In this document: piece by piece, positions 23,960 through 34,522 of the stretch
Position numbering within the stretch: position 1 is the first letter of the stretch
How the letters are laid out: every line of letters begins with the position of its first letter
NCBI RefSeq assembly: GCF_030272615.1
Contig: NC_081409.1
Coordinates: forward strand, 653,016,468 to 653,080,467
Direction of reading: 5' to 3'
From: Cryptomeria japonica
Lineage: Eukaryota > Streptophyta > Pinopsida > Cupressales > Cupressaceae
Length of the DNA stretch: 64,000 bases
The notes under the pieces: generated by a model
What the model was told of the DNA's origin: nothing
The model's input: the letters and a program-made list of their open reading frames with translations, nothing else
The model's database searches: none
Position numbers and translations under genes: made by a program

Positions 23960-25034
23960 GAGTCTTCTAATTTTTTGTTCCTCTATCTTGATCTTCAGTT
24001 ACTATTGAATTTTCTGATACTACCGAAGTAATTGGTTCAACATTCTATTTCAGTCTAGGTGCTACTGGTTCAGTTATGATCATTTCCATTATCGATTCTC
24101 TCTCATAAGTTCTAATTTGACTTCTATTATGCTCATCCACCTTGACATTTGTGCTTTCCACAATTCTCTGCAATCTTTTGTTATAACATCTATATGCTTT
24201 GCTTTCATTAGAATAACCAAGAAATATTCCTTCATCACATCTAGGATCAAACTTTCCAATGGAATCATCTCTTTTGATATAGCATTTACTACCAAAGATT
24301 TTGAAATACTTAACTGTCAGTGTATGACCAAACCATAATGCATAATGTGTCTTACTGGTATCTCCTTTGATATGAACTCTATTGAATGTGTATACCGTCG
24401 TGCTTACAGTCTCTCTCTAGTAGACATGAGGCAGATTAGCTTCCATCATCATAGTTCTAGCTGCATCCAAGATAGTTTCGTTCTTCCTTTCCACAACTCC
24501 ATTTTGTCGAGGTGTCTAGGGTGTAGACAACTATCTCCTTATCCCATTCTTCTCACAATAGTTGTTAAATTCACTGGATGTGAATTCTCCACCCTCTGAC
24601 CTTAAGCATTTAATATTCAATCTTGTCTTTGTCTCAACTTTAGCTTTAAATATTTTAAACTTTTCTAATGCTTCAAACTTCTCCCTTAGAAAAGTAACCC
24701 ACATCATTATTGAATAGTCATCAATGATTAGCCTAAAATATCTATCACCCTGAAATTTTTTTATTCTAACAGAACCACACAAATCAGTATGAATAAGATC
24801 AACAACATCATTAGATTTATCTTATGTACTCTTAAAAGAAGTTCTGACTTTCTTTCCCATTTGACATTCCTTACATGCCGGATTATAGGGCTTTACAATC
24901 TTAGGTATATCTCTAACTGCCTTAGTAGAATTGATCTTCACAATGCATTCAAAATTCACATGACACAACCTCTTATGCCATAGCCAACTCTCATCAATTT
25001 GTGCAATCAAACATGTCTTCTCATCAGAGTTCAA
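23960..25034 (-). pseudogene. C1 integrase region
   Basis: The zinc-binding part reads WLWHKRLCHVNFECIVKI followed by CKECQMGKK (24822-25034), the HHCC layout of copia integrases. The catalytic core follows with FRLIIDDYSIMMWVTFLREK and LRSEGGEFTSSEFNNYC (24531-24782). Beyond a stop comes the conserved TPRQNGVVERKN region on the same strand. A chromodomain-free tail reaches about 23960. Several stops separate the pieces. Confidence 0.9.
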
Positions 25035-25055
25035 ATGAAAGATATTACCTTTAGT

Positions 25056-25502
25056 CTATGTACCAGTTGCAATCTCCAATCTAGATCTCTTGATAATCTT
25101 GCATTTTCCATCCTTGAACTGTAACTGAAATCCCTTATCCACCAACCGTCCTACACTCAAAATATTATTCCTTAAACCTTCAACATAATAAACATTATCA
25201 ATTTTATGCTTACCATCCAATGATATTTTTCCTCTTCCCTTGATCATGCATGCTTTGTTATCTCCAAATCTAACCAAACCACCATCAAATTCTTGCAAAG
25301 AGAAGAAATTTCTTTTATCTCCAGTCATATGATATGAACATCCCCTATCAATCACCCATTCATCCTTGTCTTCAACTTTAGTAGCAAGGACCCTCTCTTT
25401 AGGTACCAGATCATCTTCATTGATAGCCAAAAATACCCATTCCTCTCCATTGCTAGATCCACTAGCTAAATCTTGTGTCAGTTCATCATCAAAATAAGTC
25501 AC
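25056..25502 (-). pseudogene. C1 aspartic protease region
   Basis: The frame contains EWVIDRGCSYHMTGDKRNFF, the copia protease active-site region. The family motif is D-S/T-G; here it reads D-R-G, so the catalytic triplet is damaged. The following KIDNVYYVEGLRNNILSVGR is the normal copia continuation towards the GAG-pre-integrase domain. Confidence 0.9.
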
Positions 25503-25622
25503 ACCTTCCTCATCCCCAAAGTAACATGATTTGTGTTTGTTTCTCTTGTACTTATGCTTGTTCTAATAATCATGGTTAGGATTGAAAGATCTTCTAGCTC
25601 TTTCTTCAAATCTTGAATTCCT

Positions 25623-26515
25623 TTAAGAACATCTAGATACAAAATGACCTATCTTATTACATGCAAAACATTTAAAAGGTGATTTTACTTCATACTTATT
25701 TCTTGTCGATCCTTTAGGTACTCTTCTAGCAAATAAGGCTTCAAGTTGCTCAAACTTTTCATCTTCTTTCTTCATATCCTCTAGTTCCTTCACATATAAA
25801 GCTTTCCAATCACTCTTGCTGGTAGATGATGTAGATGCATGAAAAGAAGGTTCAGATTTTACAGCTCCAAAAAGTCTGAATTCCTCAAGTTCAAAAGTAG
25901 ATAACTTCCCAACCAAGGTATCCCTATTTACAGAGGTGTTTTCCATAGTTCTCGGCTCATTAATTGTAGTAGCCTTCATCGAGCAGGTGGAAAATCTCTC
26001 AATACTTTAGAAACTATTTTATCTTCACTCAGAGATCCACCACAACATTGAATTCTCATAACAATCTCATTAACTCTTTCTATAAAAGCAGTAATCCTTT
26101 CATCTTCTTCCATCTTTAGGTTCTCATAACCCACTCGGTAACCATCAAGTTTAGCAATTATAATAGTAGGGTCACCTTCATTCAGATTCTCCAATTTGTC
26201 TGATATAGCCTTTGCAATTGATTTATCAGTTAGTCCCATTATTTGTTGATCATAAAGTGCACACAAAAGGGCTTCTCTAGCTCTACAATCATTCTCAAGC
26301 TCCTTATCCAAGCCTGCTAGAGGAGCATTGCTAGATGCTAGATTAAAAGGATTTACCCATTTCTCAATGATCTCCCAAAGTTCCTTTCTAAGACATCTTA
26401 GATGAGTCTCCATTTGAATCTTCCATACCCTGCAATTTGTTCCATCAAGCCTAGGAATTTCTCTCTGGAAAATAATTGCAGATGTATTTGATGAACTTGA
26501 ACTTTTAGATGCCAT
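25623..26515 (-). pseudogene. C1 gag with CCHC zinc knuckle
   Basis: It starts at the ATG at 26515 with MASKSSSSSNTSAIIFQREI, followed by LDGTNCRVWKIQMETHLR, the usual copia gag N-terminus. The UBN2-like body continues to 25976. A second frame (25623-25979) carries the nucleocapsid zinc knuckle CFACNKIGHFVSRCS. The two overlap by four bases, which may be a frameshift in a once-single gag. Gag builds the virus-like particle and binds element RNA. Confidence 0.9.
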
Positions 26516-26550
26516 AGGATCTTCCTCAAGCGGTTAATCATCTATAGAGA

Positions 26551-26569
26551 GGACCAAGCTATGATACCA
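26551..26569 (-). promoter_or_regulatory. Primer binding site of C1 (initiator Met-tRNA type)
   Basis: The minus strand reads TGGTATCATAGCTTGGTCC two bases inside the 5' LTR. It matches the common plant copia primer site TGGTATCAGAGC with one change. Confidence 0.9.
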
Positions 26570-26571
26570 AT

Positions 26572-27798
26572 TATTAGATATCTCAGATAACCAGAGGACA
26601 ACTGAGAGGGAGGGGTGAATCAGTTGTCAACAGATTACAAAACTTTAAGCATTCAAATCCTTATTACTGGAACACAAACTCAATACCAAAATGCATAAAC
26701 CAAATACCAGAATAACTGATAGCAATTAAACATAAACAAAAATCATAGAATAGTTACCATTCATCTAGAACACATGACACCAAGATTTGTATGTGGAAAA
26801 CCCGATAAAAGGAAAAAATATGGTGGGAATCCTACACACAGTCAAATAATACTTATGTAGTAAGTATGTGATTACAAAATGAGGGGCCTACACATGCAGG
26901 AAGGCCAACAACCTAGAGTGCACTGCTCATCACAAAAGGAGCCTCATTGACTACAAAATAAATCCAGACTACAATCCGGAAAGAAGAGTGAACTGCAAAG
27001 ATAGCATCTCCTATGCTTGAGTACAGTTTCAGTTAAGCATAGTACCAGAGGTCTTAAACCTCTCTTACCAACCCAATTCGATCACCTATGATCGACCAAA
27101 ACTCCTATATATAATTACAACATTATTCACACAGGTAATCACATAACCATCCCATAACCATAATCCCCTTCATCCCATGATCTACAAAGAGATCATACAT
27201 CATACATATACTAGCTCGGGACCTAAATAATTAGGTCGGCCACCTAAAAGATAATACGATAAATTCATAACATAAACCCGCAATCCAATGATCAACCAAG
27301 TCAGGTTAGGCCTAAAACAATATAAACCAACCATTAAATCTCATCAGTCAAGCATCAGGAACATCCTCCAACACATTACATAAACTGGTCCATAACCTAG
27401 ATAACAAGAGACCCAAAATAGGTCGCCATAAACCAAATCCAACACCACCGATCAACAAGAACATGAAGAAGATAACCATCAGCATCTCAAAAGCCATCTA
27501 TAAGCCACACCAACACCACTTATCACGTGCATCAAAAGATCTTCAACAAAGCTCTGCTGATAAAACCCTTACTGGTGACCAAAAGGTTTACTAGAATAAA
27601 TGATAGTATCTGAGTCATCAAATCCCAAACCAACTGATCATGATACGCATCTGAATAGCATGAATGAAAAATCCAAATCAATTCCACAAACCAAAGCATA
27701 CCAGAGCATACCGGATCAATATCTTAATCCAACCACTCTACCGGTAAACAACCAAAACATCAATGCAACACATAATCAATTCCTCCAAATTACCAATA
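26572..27798 (-). repeat. 5' LTR of C1
   Basis: It is 1227 bp and aligned with 20680-21953. Its terminal dinucleotides have mutated (plus-strand edges TATTAG and CCAATA rather than TGTTAG and CCAACA). It is followed by the GGTCA target duplication. The 96-codon frame at 27600-27890 crosses the LTR edge and is not a gene. Confidence 0.93.
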
Positions 27799-28241
27799 GG
27801 TCAAAGGTGATGTGGACATGTGAAGTGACTTGTGAGTCACATGTGGAGTCATATGTGGGTTTGGGTAGATGTTTAGTATTTTTAATTTGAATAAATACTA
27901 ACATTGGTTAATTTTTGGATTGATTAGGACAATGAGGGGATTAGATGATAGGTTTGTATGAATCATTAAATTAGCCTAATTAATCATGGATTAATTTAAC
28001 TAATTAGGATTAGGGATAAAAATGGAATATTCCATAATGTGAGTTTGTTTTATTGAAATAAATCAATATTTGAAAGAAGTAATTAAATATGATTAATGGT
28101 AGGTTAATATGATTAAATATGATATTAATTAAATATAATTTAATTAGAAGGTAATGGTAGGTTAATATGATTAATTAAATAAATCATGTGATAAATACAT
28201 AATTAATTAAATATTAATTTAGTCAATTTTACGTGTCTACA
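27799..28241 (-). mobile_element. Proximal part of 3' LTR of Tat gypsy G1
   Basis: On the minus strand it begins TGTAGACACGTAAAATTG at 28241, directly after a purine tract. The G2 LTR begins with the closely similar TGTAGACACTTAAATTAATT. Both are followed by runs of TTAATTAA-rich DNA. The LTR is cut at 27799 by C1. Confidence 0.8.
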
Positions 28242-30060
28242 TTTGCCCCGCTTTGATATAGTATCATGAAGTGATGTTATGTCAAAGAAGAAAAAAATCT
28301 AGTGGATAAAAAAGGATAGGGACTAGTTGAACGATACCCTAGTCACTGGTGGGTTTAGGAAGGATGACAAGGAAGTCGTGGAATGCACCCTCGAGAGGAC
28401 ATGTGGGTTAAGAACATGGGTGTGCTCTTGAAATGGATTGGAATAGAGAATGAAAGGGAAAAGGGAGGGAGAAGAAAGGTGAATAAACTGAAGCCTCAAG
28501 GTAAAATGGGGAGATGGAATGAAAGAGGATATGATGGGTTAAATAGAATGTGATGAAAAGGATGGGATTGTTGTTATGCATTATGTAGAGTGCAATCCTA
28601 GGTTTGATTTTGCAAAGGATTATTGACATTATTGATTATAGGAATTAGAATGTAATGAATATTTGATGCGTGGACTAGACTCGCAGACAATAGGTTATCT
28701 TAATGTATCCAAGTTCACAAACACCTGTGATGGTGTAAATGCGAGACTTGATGGATCGTACAAGAGAAACTGCAAACATGCCATACCACAAAAACTATGC
28801 CCCAATGTACAAGATGACCTAGATGGTAGAGGCTACATAGCCCATCATGTTAGAGACGGACTACGATGTATGTGGCTTGAATGGGGGATTGGATGGGGGG
28901 GGGGGGGGTTAGCTATGTATGAATGATATACAACAATATGGATTGATGGATGGATGAAATGAAATAGTAGGATATGTTTTGATGTTGACTAAGATACAGG
29001 AAACCAAGGATGAGTATTACACCTATAAATAGACAAGGAATATTCCCCTGCATTCTGGTTCACACACTGATGGTCGAGGTATACGTTGTAGTCAATAAGC
29101 CATAGTGATCCATGACTTTGTAATTTTGTATAGGATATTGTAGCTTAGTGAACTTCCCATGCAGACACCATTAGTATTTTCCCCAGAACTTCATTGGAAC
29201 AATCTACAAATAGAAAACAAAGATAAAATACCATGAACCATCCTTGTCACTCTAATAACTTTTGGATATCCCTGAGTGACATAGGAACATGATGTAAATT
29301 AATGTAAGACAAAAGCACTATCAAAACTCAAACCAAAGAATCTTCTTGCCAAAAGATGTGTCATCATGTCTTGTTGTAAGGAAGGATGCATCCTTGTTAA
29401 GGCAGTTGTTTGATGTTTAGCCTAGGCATTTGACTATTTGCAGACTAATTGATAGTTTGTCTTGTTTGAGTATTTGATTTGCAGGCTCAGTTTGTTTTCG
29501 CATTTGATAGAATGTTTGTGTGAACAAGAATTAGTTTATTGCAATGTTTTTGATTGAATTTTGTGATGTTTTTGGATTTTCTAGTTTTGCAATGTTTTTG
29601 GTTGTATTTTATGACATATTTTGAATGTTTTTGGTTTATTTCATGATATTTTTTAAATGTTTTTGGTTTATTTCAGGACATTTTTCAAATGAGTAACTTA
29701 GTGAATCACTAGTAGCGAGAATCTACTCCCATCATTAGTTTAACAAAGTTGCTCCCGATTAGTTGTCAGTGTGAAGGCATGATGTGGGACACATGAGTCA
29801 ATAACCCTGATTGCATATCAATAACAAGCCATTATAGATATGATGTATGACTAGATGTAATGGATATGATCACAACAAGTCTGAAAGATAATGGAGCCAT
29901 AGCCTTTACGAATGACGCTTGTTTGCTAGGTTTTCACTGCCATCCTTATCCAAGGCGCCACCAAAGTGGTTTCCACCATTTGGATGAATAATTTTTCTTT
30001 ATTATTTTCTTGAATTTTTTTTTGTACTTTTTTTCAGGACTTTTTTTTAAGGTTTTTGGT
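28242..30060 (-). mobile_element. 3' untranslated region and polypurine tract of G1
   Basis: CAAAGCGGGGCAAA on the minus strand (28242-28255) is the polypurine tract. Between it and the end of pol there is no coding sequence. A degenerate array of about 40-bp units with ATGTTTTTGGTTTATTTCA lies at 29490-29700, and a run of G's lies near 28899. The 87-codon frame at 28663-28926 has no recognisable domain. Confidence 0.65.
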
Positions 30061-33000
30061 ATTTTTTGATATTTGATGAGCCTGATGCTCTGTACGACTT
30101 ATGTATGGAACATTTTGAGATGCATGTTGTTGATTGGATCTACCAGTGGTTCTCCTTCTAAAGTTTCTAACTGATATGCCCCAAACCCGAAGAATGCAGT
30201 GATGATATATGGACTCGGCCAATTGGATTCAAATTAGCCTCGGTGTTCTCTATTTGGTTGATTGCAAGGATTCTCTCTAAGAACAAGATCTCCTACCTCA
30301 AATGTGTGAGGTTTGACCCTATCATTGTAGCTTTTGTTCATGCACTACTAATAGGCTTTGAGGTGATTATAGGCAGCTTGTTGCTTCTCATCAAGCAGTT
30401 CCAAGTCTTGTAGATGGGAGACTCAGTATTCTTCATCATTTATCAAATTGTGCAAGGAAACTCATAGGTATGGTAATTCTACCTCAATAGGCAAGATAGT
30501 CTCTACTCCATATACAAGTGAGTATGGAGTTGTGCCTATGGGGGTTTGAATGCTAGTTCGATATGCCCATAGTGTTGGATCCGGACAAATGTGCCAATCT
30601 CGACCAACATCATTGATTGTCCTCTTTAGGATCCTCATTATGTTCTTGTTTGAGGCTTCTTCTTGACCATTTCCTTGTGGGTAATATGGGGTGGAGAAAT
30701 GGTGTTGGCTATGAAAATTGTCATAGACATCTTGATTTTTGAAGGGAAGCCCATTATCTGTGATGATGGACATGGGTACACCATACAGATAGATGATGTA
30801 ATTGAGAATGAATGAAGCAATTTGTTTACTGATTACTTGGGTAAGTGGAATGGCTTCGATCCACTTGGTGAAGTATTTAGTGGTGGTAATGATGAATTTG
30901 TGACCACTAGATGAAGATGGATGGATTTTACCCACAAGGTCTAGTCCCCACTAACAAAAGGGCCATGGTGTTGTGATGGGTTGTAGTTCCTGTGCTGGTG
31001 CATGTATCAAATCTCCATGTACTTGGCACTTCTTGCACTTTCTGACAAAGTAGTAGGAGTATTTTTCCATAGAAGGCTAATAGTATCTTGCCCGCATGAT
31101 CATTTTAGCCAATGAAGGGCCACTTGAATGCACCCCACAAATACCTTCATGCACTTCTTCTAAAACTATGGTCACCTCGCCTTGCTCTAAACATCGGAGG
31201 AGAGTACCATCAAGACCTTGTCGATATAGGGTTTCGATAATGAGAGGTGTATCAGGCAGATTGGCGTATGAAGGGTTTTCATTGGTTGCTTGATTGGTTT
31301 GGTGGAAGGATTTGGTCGTGTAGGTAAGCATAAAACTCACCATACCATGGGGAATCAGGACCGACGAGGTGACATGCCATTCAGATTCTAGTATATCATA
31401 AGCAGGGATCCAAAGTTATTCTACTAAGAACTCGTAGCGTGTTGAGTTTTGTGGAAGATCAAGAAGAGAGGCTATTGTAGCCATTGCATTTGTAGCTCTG
31501 TTATGTTCTTGAGGAATTTGATGAAAGGTGATAGCTATGAATAATTCCTTGAAAGTGTCAACCATTTTCTTGTAAGGCATGAGCTTATTATCCTTAGTTT
31601 GGTATTTATCATTAACCTGTCGGATGACCAACTATGAATCGCCATATACTTGTAGGTCCTTCAAGTTCCATTGTATTGCCATTCAAAGTCCTGTGATTAA
31701 GGCCTCATATTCTTCTATATTGTTTGTGCATGGGAATGTGAGCCTATATGACTTTGGGATTCTATCCCCTTAAGGTGTGATAAAAAGAATACCAGCTTCA
31801 GAACCATGCCTAGTGTATGACCCATCAAAATATAGCTTCCAGTGTTGTGTTGGCATGACTATGAATATTTCCTCATCTAGAAAATTTGAGATGAGTGGAT
31901 GTTCTCCTATGAGTGGTGCTTCAGCCAATTGATCTACAATTACTTGCCCTTTGATTTCCTTTCGATCTACATACTCAATATCGAACTCTCTAAGGATCAT
32001 AACCCATTTTTCTAAGCGGCCTTTAGTGTTGGTTTACTAAGTAGGTACTTGAGTGGATCTATCTTGGAAATGAGTTGTATCTTGTGTGTCAGCATGTAAT
32101 GTCTCAGTTTGGTTGTTGCTAAAATCACTGTGAGATAAGCTCTTTCAATAGGGGTATAATTGAGCTCATACCTTACTAGTGTCCTAGAGATGTAGTACAT
32201 TGCATATTCTTTTCCTTCTACATTATGTTGTGCTAGTAATACCCTTAAGGCCATAGTTGTAGCTGATATGTATAACAACAATGGTTTATCTAGAGATGGT
32301 GGTGCTAGCAACGGTAGTGTCATTAGGTAGTCCTTTAGCGGCTAGAGCACTTCCTGGCAGTTCTTTTCCCATTTGAAATGAACATTCTTATGTAGCAAAT
32401 GCATGAAGGGATGATATTTATTGGATAATTGTGCAATGAACTGACAGATTGATTGTAGCCTCTCTTGTAATGTTCTTAACTAGCTAATGTTCTTAGGAGG
32501 TGACATCTCCATGATTTCTTTGACTTTTGTAGGATCAACCTCAATTTTCTTGTTCGAGACAATGTATCCTAATAGCTTCCCAGAGGTCACTCCAAAGACA
32601 CATTTCATTGGATTTTGGCAAACGTTATATTGTTCCAATCTAGTAAAAATTTTGTCTAGCACAACGAGGTGAGTCTATTGTTAATGATTTAGTGATTAAA
32701 TCATCCACATAGTCTGCCATTAGTGTATGCATCATGTCATGGAAGATAGTACTCATTTCCCATTGATATGTAGCTCCTACATTCTTGAGACCGAATGGCA
32801 TCATATTCCAACAGTATGTACCCCACGAACATGTAAAAGTTGTTTTGTGTTGATCCTCTGGGGCGATCTTGATCTAGTTATATCCTGAAAACCCATCCAT
32901 GAGAGATAGCATTACATGTCTTGTTGTTAGGTTCATGATCATATCAATGTTGGGTACAGGAAAATCATCCTTAGGACATGCTTTGTTTATATCTCTAAAA

Positions 33001-33204
33001 TCTATACAGATACAGATGCCCCCAGTCAGTTTGCCTACTGGTACGATGTTGGATACCCATTCTACATAGTCAATAGGTCTGATGAAACCAATGTCTAATA
33101 GTTTCTTGAGTTCTACTTCTACTAAGATTGTGATCTAAGGGTGCATCTTCCTTAGCTTTTGTTTTACTGGTTTGGCTCCTTCTATGACTGTTAAGTGATG
33201 CATT
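30061..33204 (-). pseudogene. Tat gypsy G1 pol: RT, RNase H, aRNH, integrase
   Basis: Read on the minus strand the order is RT (KQKLRKMHP near 33150, intact YVDD at 32700-32711, KCVFGVTSGKLLGYIVS at 32480-32662), first RNase H (32012-32323, with RYELNYTPIERAYLTVI), second plant/archaeal-type RNase H (YFDGSYTRHGSEAGILF at 31770-32000 and QVNDKYQTKDNKLMPYKKMV at 31416-31631), the H2C2 finger region (31077-31343), and the integrase core (30462-30935, ITDNGLPFKNQDVYDN and PQGNGQEEASN). The first integrase Asp position in xxYFTKW reads Lys. The double RNase H places it in the Tat lineage. Many stops break it. At 33204 the RT N-terminus is cut by the G2 LTR, so protease and gag are missing here. 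Confidence 0.9.
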
Positions 33205-33209
33205 ACTAG
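33205..33209. repeat. Left target-site duplication candidate of G2 (ACTAG)
   Basis: The five bases lie between the broken RT of G1 and the TGTAGACAC start of the G2 LTR. The partner copy beyond the 3' LTR was not found, so this is only a candidate. Confidence 0.4.
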
Positions 33210-34476
33210 TGTAGACACTTAAATTAATTATTTTAATTAATTTAACCCTCCATAATTAATCTATTTAATTGTGTTAACCTTTATTCTTCTCAATATTAAT
33301 TAAATTTAATCTAATTAATATTGTCACTATAGTCCAATGATTTATTTATTTAATAAATCAATTTTCCCTTTCTTCCTCTAAAGTACTAAAAAATTAATTA
33401 TTCTTAATCCCCCTTTTAATTAATTAATTTCAATTAATTAAGTAATCTAGGTGATTCCTACAAATCACCTTGTCCTAATCCATCATTAGTCTAATCAATT
33501 CTTGTAGAAACTCCCTTAATCTTACTTATCATTATCTTTCAATTTTTAATTCCCCCACTCATTCTCTCTCCTAATCAAATCCTCCTACAAATACCACTTG
33601 CTCCTAATCCTCACCTAGTTCTTTTGAATAGTCCCCTAATCCCTTGCTAATACCTAATCCTCATGATTAGGTACAAAAGTCAACTATAGCCATTTATAGC
33701 TAAATCCTCTTTGTCTCCCTCTCACCTTTCATCTTAAATGCCCCCTTTTTGGGTGAATGTGAGATTTTGAAAATCTCACATTCTCCCATGCATCTCACCT
33801 TCCCAAGGAATTTTAAAATTACTTTTTTCTTTTCCAATCCCCATGCACACAATATCTTGGGAATTTTTAATTCCATGTGCATCCCCCAAGGAATTTTTAA
33901 TTCATTTTTTTCCTCCTAGGTACATTCGGAACTCTTCCCTATGTACCTTGAGGAGGGTGGAGGCAAGAAATTCCTTTATGACAAATCTTTTGGTCTCCAC
34001 CCCCCTTGATATGTCATTGTCCATTGATCCATGTGATCTCTTCTTTTCAATCCTATCCCTCTATTTCTTTTCAATCTTGACCATCTGTTTTCCTTCATCC
34101 AACTATAAATTGGGGTCTCCATACCCTCATTTGACATCTCCAATTTGTGCAATCTTACGATATTAGTTGGAGCCTAGAAATCATCCCAAGTATCTACATT
34201 ATAGCCAAATCCATATCCTCCACTTAATCATTTCATCAATCCATCTTGCATCCATCAATCAATCTCCCACTCACCATTGTTGTGCAATCTTGGAGATCCA
34301 TCCACAACCAAGTAAAGGAGCACATCCAATCAAGTGGAGCAATAGGGCGCATTCCACTTCATCATTCGCTGAATCAAAGGAACAAGAGAGATCTTCTCTT
34401 GCAAGGTATAAATTAGTTAGTTTATTGCTTTCATTGGTTTTATATGCTTATTTGTATTTAAAATAACCCTCTAACA
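33210..34476 (+). mobile_element. 5' LTR of Tat gypsy G2
   Basis: It runs from TGTAGACACTTAAATT to CCCTCTAACA, about 1267 bp. A TATA-like AACTATAAATTGGGG lies near 34103, and the primer site follows 27 bases after the end. It interrupts the RT gene of G1, which dates it after G1. The frames within it (33843-34166, 34167-34466) are incidental. Confidence 0.85.
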
Positions 34477-34503
34477 CCTTGCATGATTTCCCTTGGTTCA
34501 TTC

Positions 34504-34522
34504 TGGCACGCCTAGTGGGACC
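34504..34522 (+). promoter_or_regulatory. Primer binding site of G2
   Basis: TGGCACGCCTAGTGGGACC stands just inside the 5' LTR and has the TGG start and GC-rich form of gypsy primer sites, which pair with a tRNA 3' end. I cannot name the tRNA with certainty. Confidence 0.7.

Larger units (their letters stand above)
20680..27798 (-). mobile_element. Complete Ty1/copia retrotransposon C1 (degenerate)
   Basis: It has two LTRs (3' LTR 20680-21953, 5' LTR 26572-27798), a primer site, gag-pol in the order gag, protease, integrase, RT, RNase H, a polypurine tract, and a 5-bp target duplication GGTCA at 20675-20679 and 27799-27803. The copia order (integrase before RT) and the motifs [23 protein letters not shown] and KTKHISIKYNFLKEKVEE are clear. 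It sits inside the 3' LTR of G1, so it arrived later. Stops and frameshifts run through the coding region. The repeated purine runs before the 3' LTR resemble SIRE/Maximus- or Tork-like elements, but I cannot fix the clade. Confidence 0.93.

Noticed and set aside
28663-28926. 87-codon plus-strand frame with glycine-rich end
   Set aside because: The glycines come from a poly-G run and it lies in the 3' untranslated region of G1.
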